Below are positions 1-8,286 of a stretch of DNA of 54,145 nt, piece by piece. Within the stretch, counting starts at the first letter, position 1. Every line of letters begins with the position of its first letter. The stretch spans positions 1 to 54,145 of the forward strand of contig ONIL01000016.1 in NCBI GenBank assembly GCA_900317835.1, read 5' to 3'. This DNA comes from an uncultured Prevotellaceae bacterium (GTDB taxonomy: Bacteria; Bacteroidota; Bacteroidia; Bacteroidales; Muribaculaceae). The translations under genes were made by a program, and so were the position numbers. Below the pieces are notes generated by a model. The model saw only the letters and a list, made by a program, of their open reading frames with translations. It made no database searches and was not told where the DNA came from.

Positions 1-565
1 TCGGCGGGTGCTTCAGCGGCAGGTGCCTCCTCAGCGGGAGCCTCGGCAGCAGCGGCCTCCTGAGCAGCCTTGGCAGCCTCAGCCTCGGCAGCGGCCTTAG
101 CGGCAGCGATCTCGGCTTTCTTCTTGGCTACGGCCTCGGCCTTGGCCTCGTTCTTCTTGGTCTCCTCGGCGATGGTCTTCTTGTAATCGGCCTTCTTGTC
201 GTCGCGCTCCTTGTTGCGGATAGCGTCGAGCTTAGCCTGCTTCTCGGCCTTCCAAGCCTCGAAACGCTTCTGAGCCTCTTCCTGGGTGAAAGCGCCTTTC
301 TTGACGCCGCCCTGGAGGTGCTTCATCAGCATGACACCCTCGCGAGAGAGAATGTTACGTACAGTGTCGGTGGGAATTGCACCTACGTTAATCCAATAGA
401 GTGCACGCTCGAAATTCAAACTGATGGTAGCAGGATTAGTGTTGGGGTTATAAGAACCAATCCTCTCAATAAATCTACCATCTCGTGGTTGCTATCGGCA
501 ATAACAATGGGATAGAACGCATAGTCCTTGTGACCGTGGCGCTGCAATCTGATCTTTGTTGCCAT
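1..565 (-). CDS. rpsP: 30S ribosomal protein S16, frameshifted as written, 3' end beyond window
   Basis: Small-subunit ribosomal protein S16. Reading from the ATG at 565, the frame gives [11 protein letters not shown]..., [10 protein letters not shown], the S16 N-terminus, but after the AGC codon at 491-493 it runs into nonsense and stops about 48 residues in. The other frame, picked up at 486-488 (CCA), gives [19 protein letters not shown], then [28 protein letters not shown] and GAFTQEEA, which is textbook S16. Only two bases (489-490) lie where the family normally has about two codons (Arg-Ala), so 4 bases (or 1) appear to be missing. Downstream the protein continues into a Lys/Ala/Glu-rich tail ([20 protein letters not shown]...) that runs off the window; such tails are usual in Bacteroidota S16. 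S16 is essential, so a sequencing or assembly indel is more likely than a true null allele. Identification is secure; the state of the reading frame is not. Confidence 0.93.
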
Positions 566-610
566 AATTCTAACAGTTTAAATTTTTAAATCATTTAGTT
601 TTTACTCATA

Positions 611-641
611 AAGAAAGTGACCTTGTTGAGGGGTCACTTTT
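611..641 (-). terminator. Intrinsic terminator after tRNA-Gln
   Basis: Perfect 9-bp stem: AAAGTGACC at 614-622 pairs with GGTCACTTT at 632-640, with a 9-base loop. Read on the minus strand it follows the tRNA by a few bases and ends in a T-rich run (TTTCTTT). It separates the tRNA transcript from rpsP. Confidence 0.7.
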
Positions 642-646
642 CTTTG

Positions 647-717
647 TTGTCCTGGAAGGATTCGAACCCTCGCAAGCGGAACCAGAATCCGATGTGCTAC
701 CATTACACCACAGGACA
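647..717 (-). tRNA. tRNA-Gln (anticodon CTG)
   Basis: On the minus strand the acceptor arms TGTCCTG (711-717) and CAGGACA (648-654) pair perfectly. The D arm holds GGTGTAATGGTAGCAC, the anticodon loop is TTCTGGT giving CTG at positions 34-36, and the T loop is GGTTCGAATCC. The discriminator would be A at 647. No CCA is encoded. The anticodon and the CGGA/TCCG anticodon stem match glutamine tRNAs. Confidence 0.93.
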
Positions 718-734
718 ATTCCTAATTGCGACTG

Positions 735-764
735 CAAAGGTACTGCTTTTTTTCTTACCACCAA
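735..764 (-). promoter_or_regulatory. Bacteroidota housekeeping promoter for tRNA-Gln
   Basis: On the minus strand TTG (762-764) is followed after exactly 19 bases by TACCTTTG (735-742), which fits the Bacteroidota -33 TTTG / -7 TAnnTTTG consensus. It lies 17 bases upstream of the tRNA 5' end. Confidence 0.75.
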
Positions 765-828
765 GAAAAATCTTCACTTTTTTTCAAAAATATTTTCTCC
801 TTCCTCAAAAAATAATTTAAAACCGTCC

Positions 829-2286
829 TTATTTTGCTTTGCGCTTGGGGACACGCTTGGAGACGCCGATGGCACCGGTGGGGCAAACGAGGCGGCACAA
901 GTGGCAGCCGACGCACTTGCTGCCCACGAGGTGCGGCTTGCGTTCGTCACCGAAGGAGATGGCTTGGTGTCCGCCGTCCATGCAGGAAACATAGCACCTG
1001 CCGCAGCCGATGCACTTCTCGCTGTCGAAGATGGGGAAGACTACGGTGTCGCGGTCCAGGTCGTTGGGCGTACTGGAAAGCCGCTCACCCACCAGGGTAG
1101 AGAGTTTGGTGATGCCTCGGCTCGCCATGTAGTGCTGCAGACCCAACTTGAGGTCATCGATGATGCGATAGCCGTATTGCATCACGGCGGTGCATATCTG
1201 CAGGTTGCTGCAGCCCAGCTGGATGAACTCAAGCGCGTCTCGCCAGGTCTCGATGCCGCCGATACCGCTCAATTTTAGGTTGTTCATCACGGGGTTCTTG
1301 GCCATCTCGAGGATGAAGCGCAGGGCGATGGGTTTGACAGCACGTCCCGAGAGTCCCGACACGGTCCACATCCCCGACACCCCGGCGCGTTCATCCATGG
1401 TCACGCTCTTGATGGTGTTGATGGCGCTGATGGCATCGGCGCCGGCGAAGTAGGCGCCCATGGCGGGATTACTCATTAAAGTGATATTGGGTGTCATCTT
1501 GGGAATCACGGGTATCGAAACGGCATGCTTCACATAGGCTGTGTAGAAGGTTACCAGCTCGGGGTCCTGGCCTACGTCGCTGCCCATACCGGTTAGTCGC
1601 ATCTGTGGACATGAGAAATTCAGTTCAACAGCGTCCACTCCGGCTGCTTCTGCCATTTTGGCCAATTCAATCCATTGCTCCTCGGTCGAGCCCATGATAG
1701 AGGCAACGACAATCTTGTTGGGGTAGTTCTTCTTGAGACGGCTCAAGATATCAAAGTCCACTTCGGCGGGATTCTCGCTCAACTGCTCCATGTTGCGCAA
1801 GGCGGTGAAATCTCCTTTGTCGCCCTCGCGGTGCAACACGTCAAACCTTGGTGACACCTCGTTGATGTCATCCAGGCAGATGGTCTTGTAGAACACGCCA
1901 GCCCAGCCGGCATCAAAGGCGCGGGCCACCATCTCGTAGTTTGTGCATATTGATGACGATGCCAGGAAGAACGGGTTCTCGCAGGGCATGCCACAGAAGT
2001 CGATGGCCAGGCTCGGCAGCTCGGCTTGGGCCGCCTCGGGCAACTGGCTCACGATTTCCCTGATGCGGATGGGGCGGTCATAGTGGATGCAAGCCTGCTC
2101 GGCTTTTTCCAGGTCGTTCTCATCGCAGCCGTCAAGCCACTTGCGGGCAATGGCTTCGTTGCCGAAGCGCACGGCACGTAAGGCTCTGGCGACATCTCCC
2201 TTGCCGCAAGCGTGACTACAGGGGGCATTTTCACACAGCAGGCAACGGGCCACTTCTTCTTGAATGTTCATTATACACTTTTTCAT
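829..2286 (-). CDS. preA: PreA-like dihydropyrimidine dehydrogenase subunit with N-terminal Cys extension
   Basis: Predicted FMN/iron-sulfur enzyme that reduces uracil or thymine to the dihydro form (or the reverse). Residues from about 90 match E. coli PreA closely: NPFFLASSS, EVSPRFD, ASIMGSTEEQW, NFSCPQM, MGSDVGQDPELV, KMTPNI, SGIGGIETW and IMQYGYRI. The C-terminus has two 4Fe-4S motifs, CIGCGRCYVSC and CVGCHLCRLVCP. At 485 residues it is about 75-90 longer than E. coli PreA (about 410). The extra N-terminus contains C15-x2-C18-x4-C23-x3-C27, resembling the cysteine-rich N-terminus of PreT/GltD-type proteins. No preT is in the window, so the electron donor is unknown. The start at 2286 could instead be the internal Met at residue 6. 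Upstream is a short AT-rich repeat stretch; downstream is tRNA-Gln in the same orientation. Confidence 0.88.
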   Translation of the reverse strand: MKKCIMNIQEEVARCLLCENAPCSHACGKGDVARALRAVRFGNEAIARKWLDGCDENDLEKAEQACIHYDRPIRIREIVSQLPEAAQAELPSLAIDFCGMPCENPFFLASSSICTNYEMVARAFDAGWAGVFYKTICLDDINEVSPRFDVLHREGDKGDFTALRNMEQLSENPAEVDFDILSRLKKNYPNKIVVASIMGSTEEQWIELAKMAEAAGVDAVELNFSCPQMRLTGMGSDVGQDPELVTFYTAYVKHAVSIPVIPKMTPNITLMSNPAMGAYFAGADAISAINTIKSVTMDERAGVSGMWTVSGLSGRAVKPIALRFILEMAKNPVMNNLKLSGIGGIETWRDALEFIQLGCSNLQICTAVMQYGYRIIDDLKLGLQHYMASRGITKLSTLVGERLSSTPNDLDRDTVVFPIFDSEKCIGCGRCYVSCMDGGHQAISFGDERKPHLVGSKCVGCHLCRLVCPTGAIGVSKRVPKRKAK

Positions 2287-2287
2287 A

Positions 2288-2323
2288 TTTTTTAGTTTTT
2301 AGTCCTTAGTTTTTAGTCCTTAG
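2288..2323. repeat. Short tandem repeat, 14-base unit
   Basis: TTTTTAGTCCTTAG occurs twice back to back (2296-2309 and 2310-2323), preceded by a partial unit. It lies in the 71-base gap between the permease stop and the preA start. It may be part of the preA leader; no function is evident. Confidence 0.7.
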
Positions 2324-2357
2324 TTGATTTACACTATTGATTGTTAGTGGTTTGAGC

Positions 2358-3611
2358 TCACTCAAAGCGCATGGTTGCCGTCGGCTTGATGGTCGAGATG
2401 ATGTGGCTTGCGCCCAGCAGGGTCAGGTAGGACACCGCGATGATGCCCAGGTTGAGTGCCAGTAAAGCTGGAATACTGAGTGAGATGGGCACATAGGGCA
2501 TGTAATAGGCAGTGGGGTCGAGCCGCACGATGTGTCCGTACTTTTGCAACAGGCACAGGCCGATTCCGATGATGTTGCCGATGATGAGCGCCTTGAGGAT
2601 GAGTTTGCCCGTCAGGTAGATGAAGATGCGGCGGATGGAGCCGTTGGTGGCGCCCATCGCCTTGAAGTTGCCAATAACACGGATGCGTTCCAGCACAATC
2701 ATCAGCATGGCCGAGATGAGCGTGAACGCGGCAACGATCATCATCAGCGTGAGAATGATGACGACATTCATGTCAAGCATCTGCAGCCAGGCAAAAAACG
2801 GCAGGTTGTTCTGTTGTGTCGTGGTGACGAAGAACAGGTTCTTGCTCTCTTGCTGCACGGTGTTGCCAGCCAGCAAGGTGTAGAGCTGGTAAGCATCATT
2901 GTCCAGGTCACGGGTGCTGCGCATGTTTACGGCAACACTTGTGCCCGTGTCGCCATTCCAGCCGTTGACGCCCTGCACGATACCGATGCCGCCCACAATA
3001 TAGGCGTTGTCAAATGCCTCAAGGTCGGTCTCAAACACGCCGCTGATGGTCAGGTTCCTCACCTTGATGCTATTGTCGATGAAGTAGGTGAGCAACTTGT
3101 CTCCGGCATGGAGCTTGAGGCGGTCGGCGACAGTTTTGGAGATGATGACCTGGTTGCTGGAAGCGGTGTCGCTCACGACGGGAATACTGCCGTCAACCAT
3201 CTTGCTTTGAAGGTATCGGAAGTCGTAACCCTCATCCACACCACGCATGATGATGCCCATGAAGTCCTCGTCGGTCTTGAGGATGGCACTCTTATCGGCG
3301 ACAAGGCTGATGCTCTCGACCAAAGGGGCAAACTCGTTGTCGCTCGCTATTGCCTCACGAACCTCGCGTCCGTTAACCTTGGCGTAGTTGTCGTCTATCC
3401 CAAGTGCGGCGTTAGTGACCCTCAGGTGGGCGTCCAGGTGCATGATCTTGCCTGAAATCTCACCCTTAAAGCCCATGACAATGGCGATGGAAAGAATCAT
3501 CACGACAATGGCTAGCACAATGCCGACAAGGGCGACGGTCAGGCTGGGAGAGCCTTTCTGCCGCTCGTTGTCAAGTTTCATGCGCCGAGCTATATAGACT
3601 TCATGATTCAT
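2358..3611 (-). CDS. LolC/LolE-type ABC transporter permease (FtsX family)
   Basis: Integral inner-membrane permease of about 417 residues, likely part of a lipoprotein-releasing (LolCDE-like) or MacB-like exporter. One membrane helix lies at about residues 24-48, then a periplasmic MacB_PCD-type domain (about 50-280), then three C-terminal helices near 288-312, 335-360 and 383-405. The FtsX signature follows the second helix: RVIGNFKAMGATNGSIRRIF. The start at 3611 (MNHEVYIARR) is chosen because it matches the family N-terminus and sits just inside a TACCTTTG promoter; the open frame runs further upstream to 3941, but that part is antisense to the next gene. No LolD-type ATPase is adjacent, so its partner is elsewhere. 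Substrate is an inference from family. Confidence 0.85.
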   Translation of the reverse strand: MNHEVYIARRMKLDNERQKGSPSLTVALVGIVLAIVVMILSIAIVMGFKGEISGKIMHLDAHLRVTNAALGIDDNYAKVNGREVREAIASDNEFAPLVESISLVADKSAILKTDEDFMGIIMRGVDEGYDFRYLQSKMVDGSIPVVSDTASSNQVIISKTVADRLKLHAGDKLLTYFIDNSIKVRNLTISGVFETDLEAFDNAYIVGGIGIVQGVNGWNGDTGTSVAVNMRSTRDLDNDAYQLYTLLAGNTVQQESKNLFFVTTTQQNNLPFFAWLQMLDMNVVIILTLMMIVAAFTLISAMLMIVLERIRVIGNFKAMGATNGSIRRIFIYLTGKLILKALIIGNIIGIGLCLLQKYGHIVRLDPTAYYMPYVPISLSIPALLALNLGIIAVSYLTLLGASHIISTIKPTATMRFE

Positions 3612-3619
3612 TTCAGGCA

Positions 3620-3627
3620 CAAAGGTA
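3620..3627 (-). promoter_or_regulatory. -7 element for the permease gene
   Basis: TACCTTTG on the minus strand, ending 9 bases before the start codon at 3611. No convincing -33 TTTG is seen at 19-20 bp. If used, the mRNA leader is very short. Confidence 0.5.
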
Positions 3628-3650
3628 GTGTATTTTTCAATTATTTCTGC

Positions 3651-3658
3651 TAATTTTG
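3651..3658 (+). promoter_or_regulatory. -7 element for the metallophosphoesterase gene
   Basis: TAATTTTG, 33 bases before the start at 3691, in the 79-base divergent gap shared with the permease promoter. The -33 box is weak. Confidence 0.45.
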
Positions 3659-3690
3659 TTGTCACAAACGATAAAATCCTAGTATAGAAA

Positions 3691-5523
3691 ATGAAACGAG
3701 TATTTACCATTTTGTTTGCATTGCTGGCAATGACGGTTGCCATGCAGGGTGGGGTAGTCAAGCTGGCCATCTTGAGTGATGTGCATGTCTCTCCCGGTAA
3801 TGCCAACGAGGGCAAACTGCGTGAAGCCGTGGCCGAGATTAACGCTACCGACGTTGATGCGGTCATGCTGACTGGCGATCTCACCAACGAGGGCAGCGAT
3901 GAGCAGTTGCGCAACATCAAGGATATCCTCGACGGCATCACCCATCCGTTTTATATTATCCCGGGCAACCACGAGAACAACTGGAGCCAAAGTGCATGCA
4001 AGACGTTCAACGACCTGTGGGGCAGTGACCGCTTTGTGTTCACGGTCGATAACCTGGTGGTCATCGGGATGAATTGCGGCCCGTTCATGAAGATGGGTGA
4101 CGGTCACATCAAGCAGGAGGACCTGCTGTGGCTCGATAGCACGCTTACTGTGATGGTTAAGCCCGGCATGCAGGTGCTGAGTGTCAACCATTATCCCATA
4201 CTCGACGATTTGGATAATTACCGCGCCTATGTTGACATCCTCAAGAAATACCCGGTCATCACTCACCAATGCGGTCATTATCACCGCTGGCGCTTGTATG
4301 AGACCGACGGCATTAACGGCTTGATGGTGCGCGCCCTTGACATGGGCGGCGGCAATTATGGCTACACGTTGATGAACATCGACCTTGACCGCCAATGGAT
4401 ATATGTATATAATAAGGTGATAGGCCGTGAGTCCGAGGTGATGTTCTCTTACCGCATCAATACCGATTATTATACGCCTCAATTCACCGAGGAGCATTAT
4501 ACGGTGCCCAATGGTATCGTCATCGAGCGCGTGGTGGCCGACAATGCTTCCATTTTCACACGGGTGGGCGTTGACGAGAAAAACCTGTACTTCGGCAACT
4601 CGCTGGGCTATTGCAAGGCGGTGGACAAGAAATCGGGCGAATTGCGCTGGCAGTACAAGACTGACGCGATGCTCTTTTCCCGTCCTGCCGTGGGTGATAA
4701 GTACATTGTTCTGCCCACAAGCGACAAGCGGCTGGTATGGATTGACAAGAAATCAGGTAAGTCCAAATGGCAATATGATGCCGATGGACCCTATGTTGCT
4801 GATGGCATAGTCAAGGATGGTATCCTTTATCAAGGCGGATTCAAGACCTTCCAGGCATGGGACGTGAAGCGGCACCGTCTGTTGTGGCACTATGACAGTA
4901 TCAACAATTATTGTCAGGCCGCTCCCGTTGTGGATGGCAATGATGTCGTCTTTGGTGCTTGGGACACCAACCTGCGATGCCTCAATCGTTGCACTGGTGT
5001 GCTCAAGTGGCAGTGGAATAATGGCAAGAATGTGAACCTCTATAGCCCTGGCAACGTGGTGCCAGTCGTTACTCCTGATCGAGTCGTTATCGTTGCTCCT
5101 GACCGCGTGACAACTGCCATTGATCGCAAAAATGGAGCGGAACTTTGGCGCGAGAAAAATGACAACAAAGTTCGCGAGAGCCTAGGCCATAGTGCTGATG
5201 GCGAGGTGGCTTACGCCAAGACGATGGATGGCGAACTGGTCGCCATGAGCACTGGCGAACAATATCAGTTCTTGTGGAAAGTGGATTTGGGCTTCGGTTA
5301 CGAGCATGCCCCCTGCATCGTCCTCGAACATAACGGGTACATCTACTGCGGTTCTCGCCGTGGCATGCTGGCTGTGGTCAATGCCGGCACACACATGTTG
5401 GAGTTCACCTATCGCTTGGGCACCAGCGAAGTCAATGGCTTCGAGCTAGATCCCGCAACAGGCGACATCTATTGTTCTCTCATTGAGGGCACCATTTGGC
5501 GCATCTCCAACCCCAGAGAATGA
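3691..5523 (+). CDS. Secreted calcineurin-like metallophosphoesterase with PQQ-type beta-propeller
   Basis: 610 residues. A signal peptide (MKRVFTILFALLAMTVAMQG) sends it to the periplasm or outside. The N-terminal half carries the metallophosphoesterase metal motifs in order: DVH in LSDVHVSP, GD in LTGDLTNEG, GNHEN, then VNHYP and GHYH. The C-terminal half (from about residue 280) shows repeated PQQ_2-like blades such as LYFGNSLGYCKAVDKKSGEL, WIDKKSGKSKW and AIDRKNGAELW. The propeller probably binds a partner or substrate rather than PQQ, since nothing suggests a dehydrogenase. A phosphatase or phosphodiesterase activity on an external phosphoester is likely; the substrate cannot be read. 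It is a single-gene unit closed by a terminator. Confidence 0.85.
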   Translation: MKRVFTILFALLAMTVAMQGGVVKLAILSDVHVSPGNANEGKLREAVAEINATDVDAVMLTGDLTNEGSDEQLRNIKDILDGITHPFYIIPGNHENNWSQSACKTFNDLWGSDRFVFTVDNLVVIGMNCGPFMKMGDGHIKQEDLLWLDSTLTVMVKPGMQVLSVNHYPILDDLDNYRAYVDILKKYPVITHQCGHYHRWRLYETDGINGLMVRALDMGGGNYGYTLMNIDLDRQWIYVYNKVIGRESEVMFSYRINTDYYTPQFTEEHYTVPNGIVIERVVADNASIFTRVGVDEKNLYFGNSLGYCKAVDKKSGELRWQYKTDAMLFSRPAVGDKYIVLPTSDKRLVWIDKKSGKSKWQYDADGPYVADGIVKDGILYQGGFKTFQAWDVKRHRLLWHYDSINNYCQAAPVVDGNDVVFGAWDTNLRCLNRCTGVLKWQWNNGKNVNLYSPGNVVPVVTPDRVVIVAPDRVTTAIDRKNGAELWREKNDNKVRESLGHSADGEVAYAKTMDGELVAMSTGEQYQFLWKVDLGFGYEHAPCIVLEHNGYIYCGSRRGMLAVVNAGTHMLEFTYRLGTSEVNGFELDPATGDIYCSLIEGTIWRISNPRE

Positions 5524-5558
5524 TCTGATGCTGCTAATGACATAATCATGTATATATC

Positions 5559-5587
5559 AACCGGGACAAATCGCCGTTGTCTCGGTT
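5559..5587 (+). terminator. Intrinsic terminator after metallophosphoesterase gene
   Basis: Eleven-base arms at 5559-5569 and 5577-5587 (AACCGGGACAA / TTGTCTCGGTT, with one G-T pair), a 7-base loop, followed by a T-rich stretch. Confidence 0.75.
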
Positions 5588-6050
5588 GTTTGTATTCTAT
5601 TTTGTCATTCTTGAATCAATGGAGTTGATAATAGGCTCAAAGACACATGATTCCGGTTTATGTTGTTTTTTGTCAATTATTCGGGAAGATAAAAACACTA
5701 GTTTCGATAAAACTCACCGTGCCTTGTGGAAAATCTGGAAAAAGTTTGTGTGTTATTTGATTTATGGATAATTTTGCGGTGTTTCTATACTGAATACCAC
5801 AATTGGTGGGATTGAAGTAATGGAAACATACATTTAGTATGATACGGCGTTTACTTGACACTTTGTGTTTTGTTGTGTGAGCGTTTTGGTGTTCTCTTGG
5901 ATTGTTGAGGAGTCGTTACTGGCTGGCAATTCTGGAATGCTTGAGTGTTTGCGCAAAAGGACGGGTGATAAGAGAACTTCCCACGACGTTTATTTGATTA
6001 ATTGCCTGAAATTCGGGATGTTATAAGGCTTGGAAAATTGTTGTTGATCA
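5588..6050. other. AT-rich intergenic stretch with no convincing gene
   Basis: About 460 bases between the terminator and the DUF4886 gene. Short open frames occur on both strands but show no family resemblance, codon pattern or ribosome site. A good promoter-like sequence lies at 5745-5776, leaving about 275 bases of leader before the next start codon. I see no repeat or tRNA here. Confidence 0.6.
5745..5776 (+). promoter_or_regulatory. Bacteroidota housekeeping promoter, distant from next gene
   Basis: TTTG (5745-5748), 20 bases, TAATTTTG (5769-5776): a good match to the -33/-7 consensus. The next gene starts 275 bases downstream, so this implies a long leader or a small unrecognised transcript. 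Confidence 0.5.
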
Positions 6051-7334
6051 ATGAAGAAGTATTATCTTCAGTATCTGCTTCCTATTTTGGTGTTTTTCTT
6101 CGTTCCCTTTAAGATGACTGCCGATGAAAGCTACATACGAGGAGATTCAAATGGTGATGGAGTAGTGAATATCAAAGATGTGACGTGTTTGATTGATTAT
6201 GTAATGAGCGGCTCATGGCCCGATGAAGGGACTGTTGATAATAAAAAAATAAAGGTTCTTTTCTTCGGGAACTCATACACCGCCAACAGTGTGTTCTACT
6301 TGCCGTTCATCCTGGGCAACAACGGGGTAGATTTCAAGGTATCTTTTTTCTTCGCAGCTGGCGAGGGTGTTGATTATTTTTATAATTCGTGGGACTCGGT
6401 AGCTCCCACCCTTTACACCTTTGATTCCGAAACCGACTCTGTGTGGCATAGTGAACATATTAAGCCAAAAGTGGCTGTTGAAAGTGATGATTGGGATCTG
6501 CTCGTGCTACAGCAATTTTCTCAGGTCAGTTTTGTGCAGGACAGCTATTCAAATGTGGGAAACCTTGTTAACCTGATTAAGGCATCAACCGAAGGGAAGG
6601 ATAGCAAAATCGGGTGGAACATCACGCACCCTAACGGACAGATAGCCTATAATTACCCGTTACAGTCGTTTGCTTGCATGGAATCTGCCTGTCAACAAAA
6701 CGGGATAGATGTCCTGTTGCCCTACGGAACAGCAATATGCAATGCGCTGACGAAGTATGTGTGCCGTGCTTACGCCAACCCATCAATCAACGCAAACAGG
6801 AACTTCAAACTAAGCGACAACACGCATCTTTCCCCTGGACTGCCGATGTATATCGCATCTTTGGCCATTGCACAGGCTTTGTCAGATGAGTTCTCGCTTG
6901 GTTTTTCCGTGCAAGATGACACAACAACGCCGACGGTTGCCTGGAGCACCCAAGGCAGTGTGAATTATAAAGGCATCTCACCGGTCTATACCAATATCAA
7001 TTTCCTGGCGGTGACCGATGAGTTTCGGGATATTGCCAAAAGAGCAGTTGCTGCAGCTATGGAAAATAAGTTTACCGTGACGCAGCTCGACGGGGAAACC
7101 ATGAAGGTTACTTATAACCTCACAGGATGCCACATCGAGGGCTCAGCGCCGACGACAGGCATCAACTTTGGTGAAACCTTATCCTTCAGGATTGTGGCAG
7201 ATGAGGGAAAAACGATGAGCTCTGTTACGTCGAGGAAAATTTGGGGAAGCGATATTCCTTATGAACTGGGCGAGAATGGCGAGTTTGAAAAAGTAGTAAC
7301 TGAAGATTTGGTGATAACGGCAACAGCCTTATAA
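6051..7334 (+). CDS. Secreted DUF4886 (SGNH-like) protein with one dockerin-like repeat
   Basis: 427 residues. Signal peptide to about residue 25, then a single calcium-binding dockerin-type F-hand, GDSNGDGVVNIKDVTCLIDY (about residues 32-51). The main domain begins at about residue 66 with VLFFGNSYTANS, the Ser motif of DUF4886/SGNH hydrolases. It continues with DWDLLVLQQFSQVSF and a late DNTHLSPGL block that supplies the Asp/His-like residues expected of SGNH folds. The last 80 residues form a small beta-rich domain. An esterase or deacetylase acting on glycans is plausible, but the substrate is unknown. The gene is more A+T-rich than its neighbours. Only one dockerin repeat is present, where dockerins normally have two. 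Confidence 0.8.
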   Translation: MKKYYLQYLLPILVFFFVPFKMTADESYIRGDSNGDGVVNIKDVTCLIDYVMSGSWPDEGTVDNKKIKVLFFGNSYTANSVFYLPFILGNNGVDFKVSFFFAAGEGVDYFYNSWDSVAPTLYTFDSETDSVWHSEHIKPKVAVESDDWDLLVLQQFSQVSFVQDSYSNVGNLVNLIKASTEGKDSKIGWNITHPNGQIAYNYPLQSFACMESACQQNGIDVLLPYGTAICNALTKYVCRAYANPSINANRNFKLSDNTHLSPGLPMYIASLAIAQALSDEFSLGFSVQDDTTTPTVAWSTQGSVNYKGISPVYTNINFLAVTDEFRDIAKRAVAAAMENKFTVTQLDGETMKVTYNLTGCHIEGSAPTTGINFGETLSFRIVADEGKTMSSVTSRKIWGSDIPYELGENGEFEKVVTEDLVITATAL

Positions 7335-7361
7335 TAATGACCAATGGACTTCATAAAATTC

Positions 7362-7385
7362 AAATGCATCCACACGGATGCATTT
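7362..7385. terminator. Bidirectional terminator between converging genes
   Basis: Perfect 10-bp stem AAATGCATCC (7362-7371) / GGATGCATTT (7376-7385) with a 4-base loop, T-rich on both exits. It lies between the ends of the DUF4886 gene and lptB. Confidence 0.8.
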
Positions 7386-7413
7386 GTTATAAGTAATTAA
7401 GCAGGAAGTATAA

Positions 7414-8286
7414 TCAGTCGAAGTGCTTGCGGCGGAAGACGAAATTGTGCCCCAGGTATTTGTCGCGCACCGTCGGATTCTCGGCAAGTTCTTCACTGGT
7501 GCCCTGGAACAGGATTTTTCCTTCGAACAGCAGATAGGCCCTGTCGGTGATGCTCAGCGTTTCAGGAGCGTTATGGTCGGTGATGAGGATGCCGATGTTC
7601 TTGCTCTTGAGGCTATAGACAATGCTCTGGATGTCCTCTACGGCAATGGGGTCAACACCGGCAAACGGCTCGTCAAGCATGATAAAGTGCGGGTTGATGG
7701 CCAGTCCGCGGGCAATCTCGGTACGGCGGCGCTCACCACCTGACAGCCGGTTTCCCAGGTTCTTTCGCACCTTTTGCAGGTGGAACTCGCTGATGAGTTG
7801 CTCCAGACGGTCTTTTTGCTCGGCAGGAGTGAGGTCGGTCATCTCGAGCACAGTGCGGATGTTGTCCTCAACGCTCAATGTGCGGAATACCGATGCTTCC
7901 TGCGGAAGGTAGCCGATACCCAGTTGGGCACGACGGTAAACGGGCAGGGTGGTGATGTCCACGTCATTGAGGAACACGCGACCCTCGTTGGGCGAGACAA
8001 GACCTGTAGTCATGTAGAAGGTTGTGGTCTTTCCAGCACCATTAGGCCCCAATAGACCGACAATTTCACCTTGATGCACATTGATTGACACATGGTTCAC
8101 AACCGTGCGCTGGCGGTATTTCTTCACCAGATTGTCGGTGCTGAGCACAAGAGTGCCAGCATCGCCCGACGCTTTGAGCTTTGCCACTGTCTCCTTGTCG
8201 GTCCGCCTTGATGTTTTGCGCACCGGTGTCTTGTCCGCACTGCTGCTTTCGTCAGCCTTGCCGTTGTGTTGCCAGGGCAGCTTCAT
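7414..8286 (-). CDS. lptB: LPS export ABC transporter ATP-binding protein
   Basis: Cytoplasmic ATPase that powers LptFG to extract lipopolysaccharide from the inner membrane. Motifs: Walker [11 protein letters not shown]-loop in YLPQEASVF, signature LSGGERRR, Walker [14 protein letters not shown] and H-loop ITDHN. The LptB-specific core ([15 protein letters not shown], then [13 protein letters not shown]) begins near residue 48. At 290 residues it exceeds the usual 240; the extra 45 N-terminal residues are charged and rich in Lys/Ser/Thr (for example [18 protein letters not shown]), of unknown role. The start overlaps the udk stop by four bases (ATGA), so the two are co-transcribed from the udk promoter. 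An LptF/G permease gene is at 30739-32691, not in this operon. Confidence 0.93.
   Translation of the reverse strand: MKLPWQHNGKADESSSADKTPVRKTSRRTDKETVAKLKASGDAGTLVLSTDNLVKKYRQRTVVNHVSINVHQGEIVGLLGPNGAGKTTTFYMTTGLVSPNEGRVFLNDVDITTLPVYRRAQLGIGYLPQEASVFRTLSVEDNIRTVLEMTDLTPAEQKDRLEQLISEFHLQKVRKNLGNRLSGGERRRTEIARGLAINPHFIMLDEPFAGVDPIAVEDIQSIVYSLKSKNIGILITDHNAPETLSITDRAYLLFEGKILFQGTSEELAENPTVRDKYLGHNFVFRRKHFD

Noticed and set aside
829-2286. Absence of the Cys in the GMGxxCGQDPELV-type loop of mammalian dihydropyrimidine dehydrogenase, seen here as MGSDVGQDPELV
   Set aside because: E. coli PreA has the same MGSDVGQ form, so this is normal for the bacterial branch and not a mutation.
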